Origin: Methanogenium marinum
GTDB taxonomy: Archaea; Halobacteriota; Methanomicrobia; Methanomicrobiales; Methanomicrobiaceae
Length of the DNA stretch: 64,000 nt
Direction of reading: 5' to 3'
Assembly (NCBI RefSeq): GCF_028912405.1
Contig: NZ_JAKELO010000002.1
Location: 1,931,276-1,995,275 of the forward strand
Both the position numbers and the translations under genes were made by a program. Below the pieces are notes generated by a model. That model searched no databases. It had not been told where the DNA came from and saw nothing but the letters and a program-made list of their open reading frames with translations. This document shows positions 36,504-44,886 of the stretch, in pieces (within the stretch, counting starts at the first letter, position 1; each line of letters begins with the position of its first letter).

Positions 36504-37949
36504 ATGAGATCAAAATTGATTATTTTTGCGTTTTTAATTAGTCTTGTTGGTATCTGTATGGTGCCAGTCAGCGCGTGTCCATATGTTGGCATCACACCGG
36601 GGTCAACGGTTTTTGTTGGTGAAGAGGGACTCGTCCTGCAGGAGGGTGTGCTTGCAGCCAACGATACCCAGGTGGCATGGTATCCATCGGGGGCATTAGT
36701 TACTGGTATGAGTGATCCGGGAACGACCGTAACGGTGAATCCGTTATCGTTTGATGTGACACCTGCTTTGTTTGGCAGTTATGTCGGTGCCTGGTATTCC
36801 TATCCAAACGGGGTGAAAGAAGCAACCCCTCGTCTGGCATTTGTAGTGAAAAAGCCGGAAGCAAAGGTAAAACTCTGGGTATATACATCTCCGGCGGGCA
36901 AGGATGCTACTAATTATGAGACGGTAAAGGGTGTGAAACTTGGGTTCCGGCTGGAAACAAATATGTATCCGATATTCGACCGGATTGGCGGCACCGAACA
37001 CCCGGGTATTGATATCTATGTAGAAGGGCCTGGGGGGGTTACCTATTCTACTCTCTATGATGATGCACCCTTGCGGCATTCTGTTGCGATAACCGGCCTG
37101 CATCCGCGAACCTCCATTACCTATGTGCCGGTTAAATCTGCTGCCACCTGTGTCTGGGATACTGGTAATTCAGAGTATCAGCCGGGTGAATATACCTACT
37201 ATGCCTATGCCGATGTGAACGGGATAAAGAATACAATGGGGAAGATTTTGGGCGATACCTTTTCCCTGATTGCTGCAGGCTCTACAGACCCTACATACCC
37301 TACAACTTCCTATCAGAGAAGGACTTCTGATGAGACAACGCCCCCACCTGCACTTCTCACTCAGGTGAACGGCACCGGGACAGTCACTCTTTACGTAACC
37401 AGTGGTGGCATTCTGCAGGTGGACACTCTTTTGAAAGACCAGGGTGGGGTGGCATATGTTTCTCTTAAGAAAGGGATCCGGGCCTTAAATGTGAAGGCGC
37501 AGGCACTTAAATCCCTCTCTCTCATCATGGTAAATGATCCTCAGAATATCGGGGCTTTCCCTGATGGGCAGACTCCGCTTTTCACATATAATATCAGTCC
37601 AGAGCAATCATCGTTCTCCCCGTCTGTAGAACTGGGAATATTAATTGGTGATAATTCGGTATTCTATAATCTGTACTGGTGGGATGTGAGGGTTGGCAAA
37701 TGGCATGTTGTTGATGCAGAAACGGGTAATGATGATGGATATCTGAAGGCAGATATTACAAAGACCGGGTTCTTTATGGTGACGTATCCTACGGAATCTA
37801 TGGTACCTGTCTCAGAGCCTTCCTTCCTGCCGGAGACTACTGCACCACCTGCGGAACCGGTGGTGTTTCCAACTCCTATGCAATCGCCTGTCGGGGTCCT
37901 GGGGATTGTGGCAGGGCTTGCAGCGTGTGCTCTTCTGAAGAAGAGATAA
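36504..37949 (+). CDS. DUF3821-type surface protein, copy 2
   Basis: 481 residues from the ATG at 36504. It follows copy 1 throughout: signal peptide, GSTVFVGEEGLVLQEGVLAA, VKGVKLGFRLETNMYPIF, WDTGNSEYQPGEYTYYAY, and the same C-terminal pattern PMQSPVGVLGIVAGLAAC followed by ALLKKR. It is slightly longer in the linker before the second domain. The promoter is also copied (TATA CTTATATG at 36458-36465). The two proteins probably have similar surface roles; different promoter sequences may separate their expression. Confidence 0.86.
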   Translation: MRSKLIIFAFLISLVGICMVPVSACPYVGITPGSTVFVGEEGLVLQEGVLAANDTQVAWYPSGALVTGMSDPGTTVTVNPLSFDVTPALFGSYVGAWYSYPNGVKEATPRLAFVVKKPEAKVKLWVYTSPAGKDATNYETVKGVKLGFRLETNMYPIFDRIGGTEHPGIDIYVEGPGGVTYSTLYDDAPLRHSVAITGLHPRTSITYVPVKSAATCVWDTGNSEYQPGEYTYYAYADVNGIKNTMGKILGDTFSLIAAGSTDPTYPTTSYQRRTSDETTPPPALLTQVNGTGTVTLYVTSGGILQVDTLLKDQGGVAYVSLKKGIRALNVKAQALKSLSLIMVNDPQNIGAFPDGQTPLFTYNISPEQSSFSPSVELGILIGDNSVFYNLYWWDVRVGKWHVVDAETGNDDGYLKADITKTGFFMVTYPTESMVPVSEPSFLPETTAPPAEPVVFPTPMQSPVGVLGIVAGLAACALLKKR

Positions 37950-38015
37950 CACTATTTTCCTGTTTTTATTTTTTGAAGGATGTAAAAAAAGTATAATTCT
38001 CCACTGGTAGTGGAA

Positions 38016-38909
38016 TTATTCGTTCAATTCTATATCAATGCCGTATTTTGCAGCGTTTGCATCGGCGATTGCCTGAATCTTAGCGATTTCTTCTGTGACT
38101 GGTTTTGGTCTGAAGAGATGGCGGAACCGCTTCTGGGCTTTCAGATAGCCATCAACCGGTACACGGCGGACTTTCTTTGCTTTGACAAATTCACCGTTTT
38201 CCATCTCATAGTTGACCCAGAGACCGCATTCAATAGCCTGTTTGCCTATTTCAATTGTCTTTGCACCATCAAAGCCCCATCCTGTGCTGCACGGGGTGTG
38301 CACCTGGAGATAGCATGCACCCGGGGTGTTGACAGCTTTTTCGACCTTCTTCATGACGTCCATCGGGTATGCAACCGATGCTGTTGCGACATAGGATGCT
38401 CCGTGGGCGTTGAGAATCTGGGGGAGATCTTTTTTCGGGAGGGAATTGCCCATTGACATTTTGCCCGGAGGCGATGTCGTGGTGCTCGCATCATACGGAG
38501 TGGCACCGGACCGCTGGATACCGGTGTTCATGTACGCCTCATTGTCGTAGCAGATGTAGGTGATGTCGTGGCCGCGCTCAAAGGCGCCGGAGATGCAGAG
38601 CATTCCGATATCAAAGGTGGCGCCGTCTCCACAGATACAGACAACCTTCTCTGTCCGGTTGTTGTGCTTTAGGGAAGCCTCAACACCGGATGCAACTGCT
38701 GCTGCGTTCTCGAAGAGTGAATGAATCCAGGGGACCTTCCATGCTGTCTCGGGGTATGGTGTGGAGAAAACCTCCATGCATCCGGTTGATGCGACCACAA
38801 TGACGTCATCGCCTGTCCCTTTCAGCATGAGCCGTGCAAGCATTGCAGGGCCGCATCCACCGCAGGCACGGTGTCCACAGTCAAAGAGTTCCAGTGATTT
38901 GTCAACCAT
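38016..38909 (-). CDS. porB: Pyruvate:ferredoxin oxidoreductase subunit beta
   Basis: 297 residues with HRACGGCGPAMLARL near the N-terminus, the second cysteine region STGCMEVFSTPYP, and the thiamine diphosphate motif CGDGATFDIG through YDNEAYMNTG. These cysteines bind a [4Fe-4S] cluster. With alpha, gamma and delta it interconverts acetyl-CoA plus CO2 and pyruvate using ferredoxin, mainly toward pyruvate synthesis in methanogens. It is the last gene of the porCDAB operon and directly abuts porA. Confidence 0.95.
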   Translation of the reverse strand: MVDKSLELFDCGHRACGGCGPAMLARLMLKGTGDDVIVVASTGCMEVFSTPYPETAWKVPWIHSLFENAAAVASGVEASLKHNNRTEKVVCICGDGATFDIGMLCISGAFERGHDITYICYDNEAYMNTGIQRSGATPYDASTTTSPPGKMSMGNSLPKKDLPQILNAHGASYVATASVAYPMDVMKKVEKAVNTPGACYLQVHTPCSTGWGFDGAKTIEIGKQAIECGLWVNYEMENGEFVKAKKVRRVPVDGYLKAQKRFRHLFRPKPVTEEIAKIQAIADANAAKYGIDIELNE

Positions 38910-40070
38910 TTAAAGCACCTCCGTTCTCAGGCCATAGAACATATTCCCAACGCCCTTCTCAGCAAGATTTGCAATGCCACGGATGTCCTTTTTGCGGATA
39001 TCCCTGCCACCGAGACCGATGACATAGCTGTATACGTCAATCGCCGTGCCGGTGACTGCGTCTTTGACTTCAGGACCAACTGCGCCTTTCATGGTAGAGC
39101 CGAGGGAGATGTTTTTCTCGAGTACTGCGACTTTTGAGACCCCTGCGAGTGCCTTTGCAAGCTCTTTTGACGGGAACGGACGGAAGGTCCGTATTTTGAC
39201 GAGGCCTGCTTTGATACCGTCTGCACGCATCTCGTCGATGGCATCTTTTACGGTGCCGCATATGGAGCCGAGCGCAACGAATGCGACATCTGCATCATCC
39301 ATGCGGTAACTCTCGGTGTGACCGGAGTAGTCGCGTCCGAACATTTCGCCGAACTCCTTGCCTGCCGCACTGATGGCGTCACCAGCACGCTGCAGGGCCT
39401 GGTCTGTCTCGTACCTGAACTCCATGTAGTAGTCAGGTGTGGCATACATTCCCATCGAGATGGGTGCTTTTGCATCGAGTTTGTTGTAGGGGACATAGGG
39501 TGGAAGGAATGCATCTATTTCTTCCTGCGTTGGTATGTCCACCGGTTCATATGTGTGTGAGAGGATGAACCCGTCAAAGCATACGAATCCTGGTAAGAGG
39601 ACATCGTGCTGTTCTGCTGCCTTGTATGCGATGAAGTGCTGATCCGTCATCTCCTGAACATCTTCGCCATAGAGCTGGAACCATCCTGCATCCCTGAGGG
39701 AGATGGAGTCCTGCTGGTCGTTCCAGATGGAGAGCGGAGCGCCGAGTGCACGGTTTGCAATTGACATAATGATCGGCTGGCGCATGCCTGCCACATTGAA
39801 GACAACTTCTGCCATCAGCATAAGGCCCTGTGATGAAGTGGCTGAGTAGACACGGGAGCCTGCGGCGGATGATCCGAGGCAGACGGAGAGTGCGGAGAGT
39901 TCTGACTCCACACAGATATATTCTGCGTCCAGTTCGCCGTCAGCGACAAAATCTGCCAGACGTTCAACGATATGAGTCTGTGGGGTGATTGGGTATGCGG
40001 AGACAACCTCGGGCCGGCAGAGTTTTGCTGCTTCTGCAACGGCGTGAGATCCTTCCATTATCTGCAACAT
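38910..40070 (-). CDS. porA: Pyruvate:ferredoxin oxidoreductase subunit alpha
   Basis: 386 residues beginning MLQIMEGSHAVAEAAKLC with AYPITPQTHIVE near 40 and VESELSALSVCLG; the stretch NDQQDSISLRDAGWFQLYGE is characteristic of pyruvate-type (PorA) rather than 2-oxoglutarate-type subunits. It ends the delta gene without a gap. Confidence 0.95.
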   Translation of the reverse strand: MLQIMEGSHAVAEAAKLCRPEVVSAYPITPQTHIVERLADFVADGELDAEYICVESELSALSVCLGSSAAGSRVYSATSSQGLMLMAEVVFNVAGMRQPIIMSIANRALGAPLSIWNDQQDSISLRDAGWFQLYGEDVQEMTDQHFIAYKAAEQHDVLLPGFVCFDGFILSHTYEPVDIPTQEEIDAFLPPYVPYNKLDAKAPISMGMYATPDYYMEFRYETDQALQRAGDAISAAGKEFGEMFGRDYSGHTESYRMDDADVAFVALGSICGTVKDAIDEMRADGIKAGLVKIRTFRPFPSKELAKALAGVSKVAVLEKNISLGSTMKGAVGPEVKDAVTGTAIDVYSYVIGLGGRDIRKKDIRGIANLAEKGVGNMFYGLRTEVL

Positions 40071-40328
40071 CTATTTTTCCTCCTGAATCATGGTAATCGC
40101 TTCTCCCGGACATTCTCTGGCGCAGACGCCACAACCCTTGCAGAAGTCAAGGTCAAAGAGGATTTCATCGTCTTTCTGACTGACTGCTGTCTCCGGGCAG
40201 ATGAGGATGCAGTTGCCGCAGAGAATGCATTTTTCCATGTCCACGACTGGCATGTAGACACGCCATGATCCGGTTTTGTTGTCCCGTGCCCTGCCTGGTG
40301 CGGCAGCGCATCCGATACGAAGTGCCAT
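40071..40328 (-). CDS. porD: Pyruvate:ferredoxin oxidoreductase subunit delta
   Basis: 85-residue 2[4Fe-4S] ferredoxin subunit. Two cluster motifs are visible: CILCGNCILICPE and CKGCGVCARECPG. The start MALRIGCAAAPGRA followed by NKTGSWRV is usual for PorD. It passes electrons from the active site to ferredoxin. Confidence 0.95.
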   Translation of the reverse strand: MALRIGCAAAPGRARDNKTGSWRVYMPVVDMEKCILCGNCILICPETAVSQKDDEILFDLDFCKGCGVCARECPGEAITMIQEEK

Positions 40329-40329
40329 G

Positions 40330-40884
40330 TTACTGTCCCTCCTTCACGAGTTCATATGCGCGGCGTGCTGCTGCGATATTTTTCTCAGCAAGGGAGCCGG
40401 AGAAGCGTTCGGAAAGTGCTTCTTCCAGTGCTTCCAGCCCGATTTCACCAGTGGCCGCGGCAAATGCACCCATGAGGGTGGTGTTTGTTATCGGCAGTCC
40501 GAGGATCTCAAGCGCAAGGGATGTGGCATCGATTGCGATGAGTTTCACACCCTCAGGCACACCATCGACCGTGTCTTTCTCGGTATTGACAAGCGCAATG
40601 CCGCCTTCTTTTAGTCCACTAAATACATCGACATCAGTGATGAGCGAACTATCCTGCACGATGATATAGTCTGGTTCGTATATCTGGCTGCGGAGACGGA
40701 CTTTTTCGTCACTGAAGCGGACGAATGCCTGCACAGGTGCTCCACGCCGTTCGACACCAAATGCGGGAAACGCCTGTGAAAAGACGCCGCTCTTGAAGGC
40801 AGCGGTTGCAATGAGCTCTGCTGCGGTTACAGACCCCTGCCCTCCTCTTCCATGAATGCGTAGTTCTCTCAAAAATATCCCCAT
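40330..40884 (-). CDS. porC: Pyruvate:ferredoxin oxidoreductase subunit gamma
   Basis: 184 residues with the gamma-subunit signature LRIHGRGGQGSVTAAELIA near the N-terminus and FPAFGVERRGAPVQAF. First gene of the operon in the order gamma-delta-alpha-beta, which is the usual por arrangement and differs from kor operons. Confidence 0.95.
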   Translation of the reverse strand: MGIFLRELRIHGRGGQGSVTAAELIATAAFKSGVFSQAFPAFGVERRGAPVQAFVRFSDEKVRLRSQIYEPDYIIVQDSSLITDVDVFSGLKEGGIALVNTEKDTVDGVPEGVKLIAIDATSLALEILGLPITNTTLMGAFAAATGEIGLEALEEALSERFSGSLAEKNIAAARRAYELVKEGQ

Positions 40885-41298
40885 ATAATCTTACATGATT
40901 AATAGATAAGAATTTTTGGCAGGATGTACACCTGATACCTTCGATCAGTGGGAATTGAATAGTAATTCTTCTTTATTTGTCGAAATAGGTGGAATAACGA
41001 GAGGAAACACGCGAAAAAGTGTGGGGTCGTGGGTGTGTTTTTGATGTTGTGTTGCTGTCTTGTTGTTTTCAGTAGTGGCCATGAATGTGCTGTATTTTTG
41101 GATTGGGGTGACAGAATGCCGGCCATCTGCAGGGGATCAGTGTGGTTTATGAATGCTTGGTCTTTAAGTCTGTGAAGAAAAAGTGTGGTGATATATGTCG
41201 ACACAGAAAGTTCATTCATCATATCATGGGTAAAGATGATGTTTGCCTCTGGTGCTGTGGACATGGATGAGATATCATCGGGGAGATTCTATCTATGT
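40885..41298. other. Intergenic region upstream of porC
   Basis: About 410 bases without a supportable gene. The part next to porC is AT-rich and likely contains its promoter. The open frame across it on the minus strand has low-complexity, unconvincing sequence. Confidence 0.45.
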
Positions 41299-42174
41299 TT
41301 ACCTGTCAATCCCAAGTCCCAACACCGACGTCACTCCGCCAACAAATACATCCCGTGCAATCCGTGCACACCCTCTCGCCGCGACCCAGTCATCATAGAC
41401 TACAACCGGCGTTTTGATGAGGCGTGATACTTCCGCTGCAATGCCGGGTGCCTGTGATCCGGCAATGGCTACCGGTGCATCCGGGGCAAGCAGACGCAGG
41501 GATGCAATCTCCATTGCTGTCCAGAGGGCGAGGGTTGCTTCCTGTAGATCCTCAGGGATGGTATGGCGGACGCCTGCGTGGAGGAATGCCTCGTTTGCTG
41601 TCTCTTCTCTCCGGTCAATCCGGCGTATTGCATCCACATCGAGGGCACCGTGGGTGGTGCCCGGCGCAAAGACACAGGCATCGAAGGCACCGGTGATGGT
41701 CCCGTCCGTAATAAGCAGGCTCACCGTGTTGGAACCTGCGTCTGATACAATGAAGGTTTCGCCCAGTGTCTGCATCACTTCGTAGGCGATGCCAAGTTTT
41801 TCCGGGCTGGTCTGATGCGAGTATGCCTTGAACCGTGGGTCAGTCGGGGATCCTCTGTGGATGCCGGGTATCACCACAGCGGGAATGCCGGATGCTGCAA
41901 TTTCGTCATAAACGCGTGTTCCGCCACCCGTGTGTTTTCCGGCCCCTTCACGGGTGATGATGCCCCGGTTTTTGACCTTCCTGATGTCAGTTATGTCTGT
42001 AATGGCATCTCCCATCGAGTAGCAGACAGCAATGCCTTCAATCTCTTCAACGGGACAGATACGTTCGAGGTCAGTGGTTGTGAATTCGGTCGCTTTTTCA
42101 CGGGGTATTCTGAATTCTGCGGTATCTGATGCGAACCGCAGTGCTGTTGTGCCGTGGTCGATGCCAATAAACAT
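41299..42174 (-). CDS. Methanogenesis marker protein 12
   Basis: 291 residues starting MFIGIDHGTTALRFA, an ASKHA-type (actin/hexokinase) phosphate motif. Other parts such as GAGKHTGGGTRVYDE, SDAGSNTVSLLITDG and APGTTHGALDVDAIRRID match methanogenesis marker protein 12, a family confined to methanogens. Biochemical function is not known; a nucleotide-dependent role is inferred from the fold. Confidence 0.9.
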   Translation of the reverse strand: MFIGIDHGTTALRFASDTAEFRIPREKATEFTTTDLERICPVEEIEGIAVCYSMGDAITDITDIRKVKNRGIITREGAGKHTGGGTRVYDEIAASGIPAVVIPGIHRGSPTDPRFKAYSHQTSPEKLGIAYEVMQTLGETFIVSDAGSNTVSLLITDGTITGAFDACVFAPGTTHGALDVDAIRRIDRREETANEAFLHAGVRHTIPEDLQEATLALWTAMEIASLRLLAPDAPVAIAGSQAPGIAAEVSRLIKTPVVVYDDWVAARGCARIARDVFVGGVTSVLGLGIDR

Positions 42175-42362
42175 ATTTTATCTGTATTAGTATCAGCGGG
42201 GGGTATTATACCGTTTATTACTTGGTGCAGGGACGGCGTATATACCGGATGCCGGGGATGGCACCTGTCCCACATCCCGTCGTGACATGTGAAAAAAATA
42301 GGGAAGCTATCACATCGGACTTTGTTCCCCGGAATATAATAGATGGGGAAATACCATCATGT

Positions 42363-42911
42363 TCATCCCTCACTTTCAACAACACCATCCACAAAGCCCT
42401 CAAGCTGTGCCAGAATGGATGGTTCAATTCCCTTTTCTACAGCGAGAAATACTCCTGATATTTCGAGTATCTTTAATTTGCTGGTAATAAAATGGAAAAA
42501 TTTTGTCAGATTTGCAGATGAGATATATATGAGCATACTATTAACTGAATCCAGAAGAACCCAGACATTATCTCCATCAATTGTTTTCAAAAGCTCAGTG
42601 ACTGCTATACCCATGTCAGTCAGGTTTGAGGGATTGTTAACAAATGTACAGTTGACAGCACCTTCCGATTCTTTCCCGATTGCATATTTTGTTATGGCAT
42701 CGATAAAATGGACTTTTTCAAGGTTTATGCCGCCCTTTACGTAATCTTTTCGAAGCACATTATACGGATCGTTTGTGGTTATGACAATCGTCGTAAACCC
42801 TTTATCAGTAATCTCCTTTATTATCTCAATATTTTTTTTTCTGATGCTCCGTGGCTCTGAGAGAACAAGATATATCGTCCCCTCCTCACTCTCATTATAT
42901 GATATATCCAT
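42363..42911 (-). CDS. RecA/KaiC-like protein without P-loop, partner of PAS protein
   Basis: 182 residues. The pattern YLVLSEPRSIRKKN, FTTIVITTNDPYNVLRK, and a hydrophobic strand ending in a Walker B-like aspartate (VWVLLDSVNSMLIYIS) resembles archaeal RecA-fold signalling proteins (DUF835/KaiC-like). No GxxxxGK[ST] motif is present, so ATP binding is doubtful. It starts 4 bases after the PAS-protein stop and should be co-translated with it. Confidence 0.6.
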   Translation of the reverse strand: MDISYNESEEGTIYLVLSEPRSIRKKNIEIIKEITDKGFTTIVITTNDPYNVLRKDYVKGGINLEKVHFIDAITKYAIGKESEGAVNCTFVNNPSNLTDMGIAVTELLKTIDGDNVWVLLDSVNSMLIYISSANLTKFFHFITSKLKILEISGVFLAVEKGIEPSILAQLEGFVDGVVESEG

Positions 42912-42915
42912 CCGC

Positions 42916-43980
42916 CTACTCCGATAAATATCTCTTTAGTTCGGGAGGCATATCTTCAAAGGCCATACTTACCGCTTTGTTCAGTTCAAAGAGATTTTCA
43001 ATGATCTGCTCTGCATTTTTAGTCTGTATCCGTAATTGCAGGATTAGATCCTCTGTTGAGCACTCGTTGTTCTCCAGGCGTATGATAAGTTCATCCACAT
43101 TATTTTTGATCACTTCGACAGGATTTTTTAGTCTCATCGCAGATTCACCGATGTAATCAATGATGTCGGTTTGCAGTTTCTTCTCTTTTGTAATGTCACT
43201 TCCAATCATAATGAACCCAAGAGTCTTTCCATTGCCATTTTCAAGCTCCCGTGTATTCCATGATATGATCTTTTGCATTCCGTCTTTTGTAGTGATTTTA
43301 CTCTCGAAATTCTCCAGATCTTTTTTAGCGGATATGATGTCGAGTATCTTCTCTGTTACATCTTTGCGGTATTTCGGGTCTGGGTAAAGCTTTTTCCAGA
43401 CTTCATTGCTGCCCTTTACTTCATCTGCGGTGTAACCGCTGATCGTTTCTGCAGCCCTGTTCCATACCTCAATACGGGTGTTTGAATCAAGAAATGCAAC
43501 CCATACGTTTGCATCCATCAGAAGAGTTCTGAATTTTTTCCCCAGTACTACTTTCTCGGTGATATCCCGTCCCATTGCAATATAACCGAGAATTTCACCG
43601 TTTTTATCAATAATTTCCCGGGTATTCCATGAAATATCTTTTTGATTTTCGTATTTTGTCAGGATTATGGTTTCAAAATTTTCCAGCTTCTGCCGGTTTT
43701 TCATTGCACGCTCTATCTTTTTTGTCACAATTTTACGGTATTCGGGGTCAGGATAGAGTTTTTTCCAGATTTCATTGCCCCCTCTGACTTCATCCTCAGA
43801 ATATCCGGTAATCTCCTTTCCTGCCGTATTCCAGATGCCAATGCACCCTTTTGTGTCAAGAAATGTTATCCAGACATTTGCGTTCATAAGGAGGGTTTCA
43901 AAAAATCCTGCAGTTATCGATGCATTTTCAATGGGAAATTTTCCTTCCTTTTTATCTGAATATTGATTGTCGTTTTGCAT
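42916..43980 (-). CDS. Tandem PAS-domain sensor protein without kinase domain
   Basis: 354 residues. Two very similar PAS domains (about 26-140 and 146-262) share LLMxANVWxxFLD, an IWKKLYPDPEYRK-type segment and SWNTRE, and each ends in a PAC-like GRDITEK/GSDITKEK. Residues about 265-354 are helical (DIIDYIGESAMRLKNPVEVI) like a dimerisation domain, but the phospho-accepting histidine of kinases is not apparent and there is no ATPase domain. It is therefore a sensor or adaptor, probably acting through the coupled downstream protein. A strong TATA box lies upstream. Confidence 0.88.
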   Translation of the reverse strand: MQNDNQYSDKKEGKFPIENASITAGFFETLLMNANVWITFLDTKGCIGIWNTAGKEITGYSEDEVRGGNEIWKKLYPDPEYRKIVTKKIERAMKNRQKLENFETIILTKYENQKDISWNTREIIDKNGEILGYIAMGRDITEKVVLGKKFRTLLMDANVWVAFLDSNTRIEVWNRAAETISGYTADEVKGSNEVWKKLYPDPKYRKDVTEKILDIISAKKDLENFESKITTKDGMQKIISWNTRELENGNGKTLGFIMIGSDITKEKKLQTDIIDYIGESAMRLKNPVEVIKNNVDELIIRLENNECSTEDLILQLRIQTKNAEQIIENLFELNKAVSMAFEDMPPELKRYLSE

Positions 43981-44012
43981 CAGATTCTCCTACTGCAAAA
44001 AATGCAACACCC

Positions 44013-44026
44013 TTATATAAATATAT
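44013..44026 (-). promoter_or_regulatory. TATA box for the PAS operon
   Basis: The minus strand reads TATATTTATATAAG in this interval, a strong archaeal TATA element about 35-45 bases upstream of the ATG at 43980, with AGGAGAAT as ribosome binding site before the start. Confidence 0.65.
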
Positions 44027-44255
44027 CCTGATCTGGCAGCAATATTCCGGGATTTTCTCTCAAAATAACCTGGATTTATAAAATCTAAAATATTCCTGTA
44101 TTTTTTATCCCACTGAAATTGGGTTTTGAACCCCTGTCAATTCTCTCCTCACTCTGGATATGGGGTTTTAACTGAGGAAAATTTCCAGATATTTCGCAGA
44201 AACACGTTTGCCCATATTCCTGACCAGAAAAAGGAGATTAAAAAAATTGGTATAA

Positions 44256-44885
44256 TTATCTGGTGCCAAAGAGTCGGTCACCGGCATCACCGAGGCCGGG
44301 GATGATATAGCCCCGTTCGTTCAGGTGGCTGTCAATTACTGCAGGAATAATATCGACGTCCGGGTGATCCTCTGCTACCCGGCGTATACCTTCCGGGGCT
44401 GCGAGAATGCAGAGTACCTTTATGTCTTTTACCCCTGCTTCCCGGAGAAGCGTGCAGACAGCAGACGTGGTGCCGCCGGTTGCAAGCATTGGGTCAAGAA
44501 TATAATTTCGCCTTTCCTGTACATCTTCAGCCAGTTTGGCATAGTAATTCTTTGGCTGAAGGGTGGTTTCGTCCCGATAATATCCTATGTAGCTGATACG
44601 TGCTGTTGGGATAACCTTCAAAAAACCCTCCTGCATCCCGATTCCCGCACGGAAAACAGGAACAATAGAGGGATCCTTCTCTTCTACTATCTGAACATCA
44701 ATTGGAGTGCCCTGCCAGCCGTTTATGGTGATATTTGTCAGGGGGAGGTCCTTTGTCGCCTCATATGCGAGGAATGTGGAGAGTTCAGTTACAATATCAC
44801 GGAAATCCTTTGAGTTGGTCTTAGGATCCCGGAGCATTGTCACTTTATGACGAATTAAGGGGTGGGTAACCGGATAGACTGCCAT
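44256..44885 (-). CDS. upp: Uracil phosphoribosyltransferase
   Basis: 209 residues from the ATG at 44885. The PRPP motif is in YILDPMLATGGTTSAV and the uracil-binding GYIIPGLGDAGDRLFGT is at the C-terminus. It converts uracil and PRPP to UMP. Its start is one base after the uracil permease stop, so uptake and salvage are coupled. Confidence 0.95.
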   Translation of the reverse strand: MAVYPVTHPLIRHKVTMLRDPKTNSKDFRDIVTELSTFLAYEATKDLPLTNITINGWQGTPIDVQIVEEKDPSIVPVFRAGIGMQEGFLKVIPTARISYIGYYRDETTLQPKNYYAKLAEDVQERRNYILDPMLATGGTTSAVCTLLREAGVKDIKVLCILAAPEGIRRVAEDHPDVDIIPAVIDSHLNERGYIIPGLGDAGDRLFGTR

Positions 44886-44886
44886 A

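Noticed and set aside
38016-40884. 2-oxoglutarate:ferredoxin oxidoreductase (kor)
   Set aside because: Gene order gamma-delta-alpha-beta and the alpha-subunit NDQQDSISLRD stretch fit the pyruvate enzyme better.
40899-41264. 121-codon minus-strand frame upstream of porC
   Set aside because: Sequence is low in complexity, has no family resemblance, and the region is better explained as the por promoter and spacer.
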